Shown piece after piece: positions 31,251-42,399 of a stretch of 64,000 nt of DNA (within the stretch, counting starts at the first letter, position 1; every line of letters starts with the position of its first letter). The DNA comes from Haemonchus contortus (Eukaryota > Nematoda > Chromadorea > Rhabditida > Trichostrongylidae), in the NCBI GenBank assembly GCA_000469685.2, contig LS997566.1:9537493-9601492 (forward strand), written 5' to 3'. Under the pieces are notes generated by a model. That model worked only from the letters and a program-made list of their open reading frames with translations, ran no database searches and was not told the origin of the DNA. The position numbers were made by a program, and so were the translations under genes.

Positions 31251-33430
31251 ATACATGTATTTATGTATGTTGTATTGTTCATTATAGGCTGACGTAAGAG
31301 AGCCAAACTAAAACCATTTCTGCCGGAAGGAAAACTCAAAAAATACAATACACGCGACTTAAGCAAACGGAATCATTCAGAATTAAAGAAAGTAAACCAA
31401 ATATGCAGCTTATAGAAGACTGAGAATAACTTCGAGACTACATAGCTTAGTAGGTTGGCAGCTATCTGCCTTCTTTACCGCTTACGTATGTACGTACATT
31501 CGTAAACACATCACATTGTAACACCCACCACACACACTCACATGCACAGTCACGCTCATCTACTTTACGGCTAAATTTGTTTTTTCCCTAGTATTATTCG
31601 AGCGCAAAGTACTTTTCATTTGCTGTCAAATAATATTGCAATGCTTTTCTTTGAAATATGCAATGCATATTATCTTCCAGTTTCTCTCCTGCAAACCATT
31701 AGAGAATTTTTATGTGAGACGTTTTCCAGAATTGGTAAATACGAAAAACCCGATATTGAGGTTATCTTTTGCTCTTAATTGTGATAAAGTATAATACTAT
31801 CGCTATCTTTTTGTTTTGTTTTCTTTTTCGTAGAAAAATTCAGAAAGTGGGTGGAGAGGGCGGCTAAAATTGTCAAAAACAAAATTTTTATTAGGTACTC
31901 AGAAACAATTTCTTCTTGGTTTCTTTATTAATAGATGCTAGTTAGTATCATATGAGTTCAACAAAAAGCTGGTATTGGGAACTATTTTCTTCCGTGTTGG
32001 TTCGCAACATAAAACAAAAAATATTCTTCCGAAGCGATGGTGTGATTAATTTAAAAATGCACCGACTAGTGCATCACAACCTTTTCTTTAATTTTCTACT
32101 TATCTTTTTGACAAGTAAAAAATGATCTCTGTTTTATCGTTATAGTTTATTTAGTCAGTTATGATCAATGGTGAAGTGACAGATGACATTCTCTTTGAAC
32201 GAAAAGTAGCCTGAAAATTACCAGAAAACCCCCTCGTATGATTTGAAAGTAGGATTCCAGAATAAACAGCCGTAGTGGAGAGTTTTGATGAAGAAAGGAT
32301 GAATATAACAGTCAAAACAGGTGCTTCTGAAAAAAATTGTTTTATATTAGGGTGAGTGTAATGTTTATGGGAAGGGGACCTAAATTTTGTGAAGCAGTTC
32401 AAGGGGATATTGGCTTTGATCGCTTTCTGCATGCGGTCATGTCAGGTTTGTTGAGCGCTTATTTGCAAGGCTATATGATTTGTGACTCAAAGAAAATCTG
32501 AAAAATGTTGTGTTATTCTATTTATTTGTTTATTTCCATTTTCTATTAACGAAATCAAACAGTTTCTCTAAATTCTCCTCACATTCCGAGGATGTGTTGA
32601 TGGGAGCAGTATACCACCTCGCGTTTGATGGTTTCAACATGAATGTTCAAATGAATTGAGAAGACATGCGTCAGAAGTCAAGCTAATAGGATGAGAAACG
32701 AATAGATGGAACGGAGTGCAGCAGTGGAACAACCGCTCTATGACGAAATCGAGAGTTGAACGGCTAGTAGTGAATGTGTAGTGCATACATGGTGTCAGAT
32801 GAAAGTTTATTGCAGTTTTTATTAAAATATTTCGATTAAAGTTGCAAAGAGATGGGCTGTTTTTATTTTTCGAAATATTGCTGTTTTTTGTGAAAATTGG
32901 TTTCTGCTTACTTTTGAGAGATATATAAGATAACCGAGCATTCTCGAGAACATTTGAAGACTGAATTTTCGTTTCCCTTATAGATCAGTTTTTGGCATCT
33001 TTTGATACCCTCAAAAAATAAAAGTTTTTTTCGCACGTGTGAAAATACATAGCGTGGTTCATCCGATGTACAGACAGTCCATACGAGAAACAGTGTAATG
33101 AAACACAACAGTTAGAATACTGCATCAAGGAACAGCATATCTTCAGAGGCCTAGAATCGATATGACTTGCCGAACCAATACCGAAACGTATCCCTTCCAT
33201 AACCTATCAATTTTAACAAAAATTTCATGTTACCATGATTGTTGGAGGAATCTCGCAGCTCCGTGTAACCCATTAGCGCACAAAAGCCGACAGAAGCACG
33301 CGCTGAATCCTACCCAGTATGCACATTTGGGTATTGTCAAATGAATATTGAGATGGTGTTGTGTCGTTGACCGAATGCTCTTCGCAGTTCTGCAGCTTTC
33401 ACTTCGGAGTACGCACAGATCGCCTCCTTC
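31251..33430. other. No gene seen
   Basis: AT-rich sequence with short stop-bounded frames on both strands, none with recognisable protein character or convincing splice structure. A small CA-rich island (about 31,505-31,560) is a last trace of the satellite. A near-palindrome of TACATACATGTATTTATGTA type lies at ~31,247-31,270. Confidence 0.6.
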
Positions 33431-33434
33431 TTAA

Positions 33435-33986
33435 CCCATTGACGACCATGCAGTCCCCATGTGGACTGCAGTTGTATTTTTTGTTTTCTCCCTCGAAATT
33501 AACCCTTTCTTTCAGTGCTTCTTCTCAGTACATTACATCAGGCCTAAGTGAAACCACATACAGCGTGGTCCTAAAAATCTTCTAATTTTGCAATTGTAAA
33601 GGTGTTTTTCCGAAGGAGTACATTACCTTGGTGAATTTTTCGTTCGTTGAACAGCTTTAAAAAATGAGTTATTTTGAAAAGACGGTCATCATTAGCATGA
33701 CCAAATGCAACGCTCGCAAAATTCCCCGAAACGACTTCTGGTAATGTTTAACCCATTGGTGACCGAGCCTTTTATATCCTTACATTAACTTTTAATTTCT
33801 CTTACAACTGTAGTTGGAAGTGAATGATTCCTGGACAACGATGCCTCAAGATTCGAAGGTTGTGAGCTCAGCTGATACTTGAAAACAAAAAATTATAAGA
33901 ACACTTGAGAAATACTTGAGAAATATAAATACCACAGGAGCACGATGTGATGTGGCCCGCTGGCGAGCCACGCGGTCGACAATGGG
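33435..33986. mobile_element. piggyBac-like non-autonomous element (MITE), 552 bp
   Basis: TTAA occurs directly outside both ends (33,431-33,434 and 33,987-33,990). The ends form an inverted repeat: CCCATTGACGACC on the left and GGTCGACAATGGG on the right. TTAA duplications with CCC...GGG ends are the hallmark of piggyBac-type elements. A subterminal palindrome, GCAGTCCCCATGTGGACTGC, lies just inside the left end. No transposase is encoded. A second internal TTAA followed by CCCATTGGTGACC at 33,748-33,764 makes 33,752-33,986 look like a shorter element nested within or fused to the longer one. Confidence 0.7.
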
Positions 33987-33990
33987 TTAA

Positions 33991-36421
33991 ACTCGGAATG
34001 CTCAGCTCCAACGTTCTGAACAAATGAGACCACTGGTGATGAATAAGTATCAGGAGTGCTTCTTATTGTTAGAGTAGTTAGAGTAGAGTTTGAACAAACA
34101 GATTCAGGTTCTTCCTTTGTAGAGAGAATTGCCCCCTCTCTCTTTAGCCCATGCCGATTCTTTAGTCATTTTCAATCGAAATGCATGCGGTCCGATCGCG
34201 ATCGTTTATGCTGACGCATTTCAGTACCAGGGGATAAAAGTAGCAGTGTTTACTACTTCGCTCTTATGACCAACATATTGGCGCCTACACTGCCTTCAAC
34301 TGTATGTTCAGAGGGTTCCAAAATTATGGGCGCCAATTCATGGCAATGTATTTAAAGCTTCTCAGCTAAAAACGACTATGGAATCTATATACACGTTGAG
34401 CTACATCATAATCTACAGCATACTACGGTCACATTTCAAATATCCCCATGAACGTGGATAGAGGCCCAAGGTTTGTTCTCAGTCTCCTCGCATGTTGCAC
34501 GCAGATATCCTCCATTTCTTCCCAGCCCTTCTTGAGCCTTGCTTTCTGGGACCTGAAAGTGGGACTGGAAACCCGACAAGTCCTCTTCTAATCAAGGACT
34601 ATACGGAGGAGTCAAGTGAGTCCTTTCTGCTAATTAAGTCGGGTAGCTAACGGCGATACCACTCTCGGGCAAATTCGGCTTTGTAGGCAGCAGTACCGTC
34701 GTGCTAGGATTACTAGGACCTGTCTCAGGAAGCGGAGTTGGATCAGGTCCTTCATTCCGTCCCTCAGTATGCCCTTTGAGCGCAGGTCTTTCTCAATTTT
34801 TTCGCCTACACCGACGAAACCACGAGCGTCTTACTCTTGCCAATGACTCGCTCAAAAAACATCATTTTGCTGTTCCTAAGGTAGTCTTTTCGTGAGAGAT
34901 TGCACGTCCGATGATTCTATACGAAACAAGACCGTTTTATTTTCCGAGGGATGGTTTTTGCTCAAGAGTTTTTGAGCTAGAGAAAACATTGCAGAGGAGC
35001 GTATCTCAAGTAGAACGAGTCAACACCCTTCAGCATTTTTCATCCTACACTGTCTGTTGAGGCCGGAAATCAAGTGAGATTTCAGCATACGATAGGAGAG
35101 GCAAAGAATTTTGCAAGGCATCCTGCATGACATTCTCCCACCGCTATAACTCCGATGAGCCGTGCCCGTTGACTTTTTTTGACGGGTCACCCAGGATCAC
35201 GACGACCGACTGACCATTTTAATACCCCCATCTTTACAAACATTGGCCTTTCTACCTCTTCCTGGTTTGTCTCTGATTCAATTTTCTTTTATATATCGTC
35301 TAGTAGGTAGTACCTCCTATACGGTTATCATAAGATCCCAAGGAATTTCAAAATGCCCCTCCACCTCTCGCGTGTCAACAATTGTATGTGGCATTGAATG
35401 AGTCTCCTCCACCTAAAAGATATTGAACGTTTCGCTTCAGTAACCATGTATCTTGCAAGAAACCTTCTTACGCAACTAGTTAGCAGCGGGTGAAGGTAAT
35501 ATGATATGTAAATTACTCCAGCCTCGAAAGTTTCTGAATTTTGGTGCCCATAATTTTGGTACACCTTGTTTAGTTGATTCCCAGGTGCGGCTCTCGAGAA
35601 ACCTCGGCATAATACTCTTTCCCTCTCGTACCTCGCATTCCAAATCGTTACGACTAACAGAGTCATCTTGTAACGAAGCTTCGGTTATAGATTGCAATTG
35701 TAATAAATGTACAAAAGAAGCTCCCGATAAGATTGTTTGTTTGGTATTCCTTCTATCAGTTGGAGGTTCGATAGACCTTGAAAAATGCCAAAATTTTCTC
35801 TCAAAAAAAACCCACTTACGTGTGATCGTCCTTATTATCACCCACTGATGATAAATAAGGGTCAGCAATTCTTCTCAGAGTAAAATTGCACCGTAGCCTC
35901 AATATAAGAAAAAAGTCACGTTAAAGGTAGTGGGTGGGAACGATTTGAACGAGAAACCACAAAACTAGAACTCCTGCGGACTGTCTCACTCAATAACAGT
36001 GAGGAGGTTTCTGTTAATTCCGTCATGATCCTATTTAATTAGGGTTCCCACCGGAAAGTCGGTCCAACCGTACCAAACGATATTGATCTACGGTTCTATC
36101 AATTTTCCCGCGCGCGTATATTTAAAGCAGCATCGAGCGCTCCAATGCTGTCCGATCTGCAGCGATCTGGCACGTTGCACGTCCGTGTACCCCACTGTTA
36201 ACTTCGCAGTTACTTCATTTAAGTATGACTTTGTTTTCTTTTTTTGAGCTTAAATACGACAGGTCCTATCCATCTTGCTTTGGTTTTGCTTCTACCTGCA
36301 AGTCTTTATCTAATTGTTATTTAAAGCAATGTGCTCCAGGCTAACGAGTCAATGGGTAGTCCTGGAATATACGTGTTTTCTTGAGTAAGCGGTGAATCTA
36401 TTGTGGTTTTTAGAGTGAGTA
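33991..36421. other. No gene supported
   Basis: Overlapping short frames on both strands at 35,328-35,868 cannot be assigned, and neither looks protein-like throughout. The motif CCAAAATTATGGGCGCC (34,318-34,334) recurs in inverse orientation near 35,540-35,560, hinting at an old dispersed repeat. A TATA-like TATATTTAAA at 36,117-36,126 follows a GC-rich CGCGCGCG run, but no gene follows that I can recognise. Confidence 0.5.
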
Positions 36422-36429
36422 GAATTATT

Positions 36430-36834
36430 GGTGCTAAGTGGGTTGGGGAGGGGGGCACGCGACGCGGCCGGCGGCGCGACACCCTGCGCACTCTTCAGCG
36501 AGATAGCAGAGAAGGAAGGGTAGTCGAGCCCGTAACGGTGTTTAGAGACGTTTTATAGCTTTTTTGTTCCGGGGTGGGTGAGCCAATTAGACGTTCAACT
36601 TTTATCTCATCTCAGCTTTTTGCACGAGATAACCATCTCACCCACCCCGGAGCCCCTCCCCTTCTTACAAAAATAGTTTTTATCGGCTCACAAGACAATT
36701 AGAGTTAGTTTGTTCTGAATCATGAAACACATCAGTATAACCTCACCATTCCTTCCCTGACTCAGATCCACCACTACCTCGCTGGAGAGAGTGCAGGGTG
36801 CCGCGCCGGTGCTCCCTCTCAACCCACTTAGCAC
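36430..36834. mobile_element. Long imperfect foldback element
   Basis: The outer arms are GTGCTAAGTGGGTTG on the left (from ~36,431) and its complement CAACCCACTTAGCAC on the right (ending 36,834). Within them, paired segments continue inward: CACCCTGCGCACTC with GAGTGCAGGGTG, CAGCGAGATAG with CTACCTCGCTG, and CCGGGGTGGGTGAG (~36,571) with CTCACCCACCCCGG (~36,632). The whole ~405 bp could fold into one imperfect hairpin. It is GC-rich against AT-rich surroundings. No coding capacity. Target duplication not resolved. Confidence 0.7.
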
Positions 36835-36844
36835 AGAATTATTT

Positions 36845-38809
36845 CTTCATGATCCTACTCCTCTGGTTTTCTCGAGTTGCTCGTTGAAAGACCAAGTCCC
36901 AGCGTCCTTTAATATAGTTTGATTTTGGAACTTTCTGATGCTTCCCCTTTTTTGCATATTAATTGTAAAAGTATTCCTGTTTCATACCGAAAGTAGTGTC
37001 GGTAAATTCAGCATATCTTAACGTAAAATAAATCCAGCATATCATAACGTAAAATGCTCATGTGAAAATTTCGTTCTGTTAGGGCCTTATTTGAAGCGGG
37101 AAGTAATCTCTAGTTGCTTGCCGTGTGTTCCAATTGGATAGGTCTTCTGTGAGTGGAACTTATGACTTCCGTTTCTTATGACAGTCGAGGCCCAGGTCAT
37201 GCACGTAGCATTTGATAAACAAGATTCACAGCCAGAAATTTGTGTTGTGTGTCATATCATCTTCCCAAATATTATGTCGTTTTACGCACCTTTTCAGCGC
37301 TGAAACGGAATGGAATGGAGACCTTTTATTGTCTCCGATTTCACTTATCAAATGTGAGTAAACTGAATTTATCGGATTGGGACAAGCAATACTAATGTGT
37401 TTCGAGGAAAGAAAACATGCCGAGTGGATTCTCTCATTCAGCCCAGTGTATCCAATGTCTGTCACAGCAGAAAAACAACTAAGCATTCCGTACCATACAT
37501 CCAGTATACACTGCGTAGGTAACCGTTCCCAAAGTACAGGTAGTAAGGTTCGTTAAATAGTAACGGGGCTGAGTCAACGCAGTAAAAAAATAGATAGGTG
37601 CTGCGAAATAGTAACCTTCAGCATGTCCATGGCAAATTTCACTCAGCTGCGGAAGAGCATTTATTGTAATCTCGACTCAAGAAGCATCAATCCTTCAGGA
37701 ACGCTGCCTGTACCCGAGGTCACAAGGAATGCAATTGAATGTGGAGGTTTTGCAGAAATGAGAAAAAAGTTTTTGCAAAGATTGTTCAGTTTGCTATTGT
37801 CGGGTTTTGGTTAACGTTCAAATTTGAATTGGCAGAAAGCCATCAATTCTGTTGAGCATAGATGACAGACAACCTTTTTTTACAGGAACTAACTATGTGA
37901 TTGGCTTTTCGAAGTCGGCGTCCACACAAGTTCCTTTTAAACCAATTTGCTAACGTTTGTCGTCCAGACGTTATAGTAGCGGCAATCCGAACGATTCCTT
38001 TTACAAAAAAGGCGTTCTTGTCGTTGCCTGAGAAACTTTGAATTTAATCTTGTTCAAGGCTTGAATACTTTTTGTGCTCGGAGCTGGTAACGCTAGGACG
38101 TCTGAGAACCCCGGCATAATTCTTGTACTACACTCCCTGAGTTCTTTGTCTAAGTAGATATCTCGAAGCAGTCATCGAGTTTTTTAAGATATTCTTGAAC
38201 GGTAGCCTCCATTTGGAATGGTTTTTCGAATGAATGACCCTGCTCATTGTATCCTGCATAGATCCTATACTCATGTGAAATTGGAACATATGTGTAAGGG
38301 TTTGTAGTACCTCGACGTTTACAGGTGACTTTGAACTGCTGTATGGCGCATGTTATATGTGCAATGGATTACCTTATATCGGTGGAACATGAGATTCTTC
38401 GGAGTGCGCTTTGACAATTCACTCATGGTGCTTATATTCATTTATGTATTATGTATTTATTTACTTACTTATTCCATAATTTCATCATGAAAACTGATCG
38501 AAAAAAATGAAGAAAATATAAAAACCTTCAATTAGAAGGATGCTCATTACAGCTCGCATAGTCAAATTGAACACCCGCCTCTACCCAGGATGAAGGTCAA
38601 CTCCTCAAGCTGTAAATAGAATTAACCCATGCCGAGATTCTTCTCTACTCATTGTACCCGGTCTTTCAGCCACATCGATCAATGGTAGCATGATCTGAAG
38701 AGAAACTTGTAGAACCTCTCATAGTGAGTACCCGGCTGCCTGCTACCTAAGATACCGTAAGGAATAAAAGTGCCAAAAGGGCGTGACTTACCATTGTTAA
38801 TCGTAAAAC
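36845..38809. other. No gene supported
   Basis: AT-rich sequence. Frames at 37,226-37,486 (- strand, 86 codons) and 37,623-37,814 (+ strand) are open but show no family feature I recognise. The phrase CCCATGCCGA(G)ATTCTT occurs at ~38,634 and, nearly the same, at ~34,147, suggesting a dispersed repeat. A TTTATTTACTTACTTATTCC low-complexity run lies near 38,455. Confidence 0.5.
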
Positions 38810-38811
38810 TA

Positions 38812-39703
38812 TTGGGTTGTAACATAAGTTCGTAGAGTTTTGTGTTAGGGTCATTTTACAACGATTCGCTTTGCTTTTTGGCGAAGTGTATATATTCATT
38901 CGAAAGAGCTCTTTCTCTTCTATAAAATGGTTTTATTCGTTTTCTTGAGTAATCTAGTTGTACGTCTTTTTTCTGGCTCAGAATTGGAATATCCAGGATG
39001 AGAAAATCAGCATTTTCGACATCTGCTTTTCATCGAGGTCAATAAGCAGCCGAAGCCGCTCGGGACATATGCAATGTGTACGAGGAAGGTGTCCTAGGTG
39101 TGTCTCTGGGTGGCTCCAGGAGAGGCACCGAAGCCGAGAGTCAAGCAAGACCTTCACTCAAAATAGGTCATGATTTGCGTTTGGTGAGACTGGAAAGGCA
39201 CGGTGCACTGGGAAATGCTCGAACGAGATGCTACTGTCATCAAGGAGGTCTACATTGCCCAGCTTAACCGTGTTAGTGTGGCTCTTCTGCTGAAAAGACC
39301 CGATAGACAAGGTGAAGTCATCTTGCTCCACGACAACGCCAAGCCCCATAATGCCCAAGTCGTCAAAACAACACTCCAAAAGCTTGAATGAGGGGTTCTT
39401 CAGCATCCACCGTACTCTCCGGGTCTTGCACCTACCGACTACCACCTTTCCGCTCTCTGTCAAACCAAATGCGGAGTGTTACCTTCGATGGCGAAGAGGT
39501 TCTTGGAAACTGGCTCAACAACTTCTTCGACACCAGACTGGCCAATTTTTGGCGAAACGGCATCAACAAATTGGTCGAGAGATTGGAGGAGGTCGCATAC
39601 AGTAACAGGAAGATACATCATTGATTAATTTATTATTATAATTATTGTTTTTTGGTAAAATAAATCTCTGTGAAAAACTCTACGAACTTATGTTACAACC
39701 CAA
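38812..39703 (+). mobile_element. Internally deleted mariner, family 2 (892 bp)
   Basis: Inverted ends of 30 matching bases begin TTGGGTTGTAACATAAGTTC, and a TA duplication lies at 38,810-38,811 and 39,704-39,705. It belongs to the family of the 531-bp element at 17,874, but a different part of the transposase is missing. Here the C-terminal catalytic part remains and most of the N-terminal DNA-binding part is lost. The right end lies only 12 bp before the ATG of the adjacent MULE-like open frame. Confidence 0.9.
38998..39624 (+). pseudogene. C-terminal fragment of mariner transposase, family 2
   Basis: A short N-terminal trace (QHFRHLLF) is joined to the catalytic half: WVAPGEAPKPRVKQDLHSK, then HWEMLERDATVIKEVYIAQ, HDNAKPHNAQVVKTTLQKLE, a TGA stop, then HPPYSPGLAPTDYH. 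The HDN and PTDYH boxes hold the second and third catalytic Asp; the first lies in the deleted part. At least two stops and a frameshift interrupt it. It is inactive as a transposase. Confidence 0.8.
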
Positions 39704-39715
39704 TATATATTCGAC

Positions 39716-41615
39716 ATGGCTTCCGCTTCAGTTCCTGCCATTTTCCAACCATCACAGAACGTGGTCGAGACGTTGTCGTCTACATACTACTACATACTAC
39801 CGAACGACCACGAACTGTGCTACGAGTTCCATTACAAGAACCTTTCATCCGACCGTTTCAACGACGTTAACATCTGCTGCAAATGTCGAGGGATGAAGGC
39901 ACGTAATTCTGAAGCTTACCCTTTACCATGCGCTGCGTGTAAAGTCAGGAATGGGCTTTTCATAACCGATCTAGCCCATCGCCCAGATTTCTGTGAGCCA
40001 CGTAGTACTCCTCGTGCTACTGCCACCGCATGGTACCGGAAAGATGTAATGAGATCAGGCGTACGTCCGCGGATCTCCATAGACCACCAACGACAGAGAT
40101 GAATGTGTTGCTAGCAAGGCTGAATGAACCGAGTTGGTGAGCACCGTAGTTAATGAACTTTGTGATATAAGCACCGCTAAGATTCCCTTTGTGCCCTATT
40201 TGCCACGCCTGGATCTAAGCATTATTTGACCACCCAATCCGGTTGAAAAGGTTCGAATTCAGAGCTTTTTGAAAGGAAACCGCTGTGTTTGGACGACTTT
40301 TCCGTTCAAGAGGGGAGAGATGGTCGAGCAATTTACTTCTCCCTCCGCAACCGGTCGAGACAATTTCAGAATGGCGATATATCGAGCTCAAAGTTATGCC
40401 AGGAATATTAATGCATAAAGTCGTGGCCAGATTGTTGTTATTTCATATAACGCTCGAGTAACCTACGCGTTGAATGACCCTCTATTTGAGGATCCCTCTT
40501 TACGTTCGTGTCTTGCTGGCAGAGAGAATTTCCTACTGTTGGATGACGGTGAGGTGATTCATCTAGGAAGTAGGGACCTATGGACGGCTGTATTCAATTA
40601 GCTCACTCTTAGAAGCTGACAGCTCTTAGCTCGTGAGTGGAACGCTGACATTTCTTTGAAATTTCTCTATCCTGCCGTATTCAGGGTGACGTTACATGTA
40701 TGCAGATTCCCGCAGTGATAAGGCGTGAAGCGTCGTCCCAGTTCTATATCATTATCGGATAATTGGAAAACTCTTTCGCAATACCTGTGCTCTTCTCCTT
40801 CATATCCGATGTTACCGAGGAGACGTATAGGAGGCTGTACTCCTGGTTTTGGCGTAAAATCGGTCCCTTTGATGGTCACCAAGCTCCGACCCATTCAGAC
40901 TGCAGGGTCATCTTGGATTTCGAGAAGCCGGCTATGGACGCAGTATTAAGAGAGATGCCAGGAGTGCACTCGAAAGGGTATATTTCACAATTTTCTCTAA
41001 CAAAAACACTATTGACTAAATTCTTTATTCAGATGTTCCTTTCATTACACTCAATGCATTCTGCGGCATCGTGATGTCGTCAATTGAGATGCGCGGCGAG
41101 CGAGAACAGGGTCGTAGGAGTGTTTTCCGCAAGATTTAAATGCTTCATTTTTCGCCACAACAGTTCCTCGGCATATCGGAAGCACTCCGAGTCCCCGACT
41201 CACCCTTGGTTACTGTCCAGAAGCATTTTGCCATAGTTGCTTTTTTGCGATAATGGCATGATACGTGGGGTAGTGGCATCGATTCGACCACACCTTGTGG
41301 GACCGTTTGTCGACAGTCGTCTCCCGAACCACTAATCACGCAGAGGGGTTCCACCCTAGAATTCGTACAGCGTTCCCTTGAGGGACGCCTACACTTACAC
41401 AAATGCTAGTGTTTGTTACGGGACAATCAACAACTGCTAAATCTAATGTTACACCGGTGAGGGATTTGGCAGCAACCCCTTATGTTAGACCCCAAGAGCT
41501 TCAAAGGGAAAATGAAATTGGTGCTGATATGAAAAGATTCAGGGCTGCACACGTCATTCCCAATATTGCCCTCACTACAAGACAATGTAAATCTGTTTTT
41601 TGGCTCAGCGATTAG
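39716..41615 (+). pseudogene. Decayed MULE-type transposase gene (Mutator-like), with introns
   Basis: Successive pieces read as a Mutator-like (MULE) transposase. An N-terminal frame (39,716-40,102) has Cys pairs CCKC and CAAC. The central DDE-type region contains ENSFAIPVLFSFISDV, TEETYRRLYSWFW and HSDCRVILDFEKPAMDAVL. It is interrupted by a consensus 55-bp intron (40,978-41,032, GTATAT...TTTATTCAG). Joining the exons across it gives GCSFHYTQCILRHRD, the Cys-His box typical of MULEs. A C-terminal RTTNHAEGFHPRIRTAF box lies at 41,325-41,375 and an RPQELQRENEIGADMKRF tail follows. A second plausible intron is 40,633-40,684. In-frame stops at 40,760, 41,085 and 41,379 and at least one frameshift near 41,292 indicate a pseudogene. 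Recognition rests on motif memory, not a search. Confidence 0.65.
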
Positions 41616-41900
41616 CGCACTAAGACTTCCACCATCATTGTCGTTGTTGTTGTTGTTGCTCAATATTTTAACGAATGTATAATAATGAAAAGATTTGCAA
41701 CATTCCCTATCGACAAAATGCATATTCTTCACTGAAAAAAAGGAGGAAGACTACGTGTGGAAGTGTCCGTTACTATTGTATCTTTTCACAACAGTAGGCG
41801 CCCATTGGTCGAGCACATTTCACGTGAATCGGCGATGCCATGGTGGATCTTTGCGATTACAGCTATCTCTGCGCTCTAGCTTGCTGAATGGGGTGCATGT
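41616..41900. other. No gene seen; short GTT microsatellite
   Basis: The stretch contains a GTTGTTGTTGTTGTTGC run (about 41,643-41,660) and no coding signal beyond the MULE tail that ends at about 41,615. Confidence 0.5.
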
Positions 41901-41906
41901 CGGTTG

Positions 41907-42373
41907 GCGCGATGGGCGGAGTCGCGCCGCCTCAAATGGGCCTCAGAAGGAGCGCGCACATCTCAGATCGCGTAATCTTCTGCTCTACTCTCCTCTATAG
42001 ATGATCGAATTGGCTTCTATCATCTATACAGGAGAGGAGAGCAGAAGATTACGCGATCTGAACGAGTTGAACAGCGCGATGGGCGGAGTCGCTCCGCCTC
42101 AAATGGGAGGGGCGACCCCGCCCATCGCGCCAACCGACCGGCTCCCTGCTGAATGTGTAGAGGGTAGAGACACAGCGGCGTGATGGCATAAGCACGCCTG
42201 AGTCATCGGTACCCTCCTTTCTCTGCGCTATGACCTTTCGCCGTCAGAGACGCAGAGAAAGGAGACGTTACTGCGTGTTCAGCATGGCAGCAATCGATCG
42301 AGATGAGTGCTCAGCCACGCAGCCATGGCAAAGTGCCAGAGAGGCTCCTGCAGCGAAGAACTTGGCACTTTGC
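41907..42373. repeat. Cluster of three hairpins with flanking direct repeats
   Basis: Hairpin 1: arms of ~42 bp (41,964-42,005 and 42,019-42,060) with three mismatches and a 13-base loop; the arm begins CAGATCGCGTAATCTTCTGC. Hairpin 2: perfect 14-bp arms CTCCTTTCTCTGCG at 42,214-42,227 and its complement at 42,251-42,264. Hairpin 3: perfect 11-bp arms GCAAAGTGCCA at 42,328-42,338 and its complement at 42,363-42,373. Hairpin 1 is flanked by a 34-bp direct repeat (41,907-41,940 and 42,074-42,107, one mismatch) beginning GCGCGATGGGCGGAGTCG, which also occurs inverted at ~42,118. It is probably a foldback MITE or nested pair; no coding content. Confidence 0.7.
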
Positions 42374-42399
42374 TACGGCCGTGCTTTATCAAGTCTTGC

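Noticed and set aside
35328..35868. Overlapping frames of 112-130 codons on both strands
   Set aside because: Neither has a recognisable motif, both overlap each other, and the region contains an inverted dispersed phrase (CCAAAATTATGGGC). A decayed repeat is as likely as a gene.
37226..37486. 86-codon - strand frame
   Set aside because: It looks moderately protein-like in composition, but there is no family feature, no splice context and no partner exon that I could find.
40246..40262. GGTTCGAATTC as a tRNA T-arm
   Set aside because: No acceptor stem, anticodon stem or A box can be placed around it.
41145..41402. 85-codon - strand frame
   Set aside because: It lies opposite the MULE C-terminal coding pieces (RTTNHAEGFH box on +), so it is a shadow.
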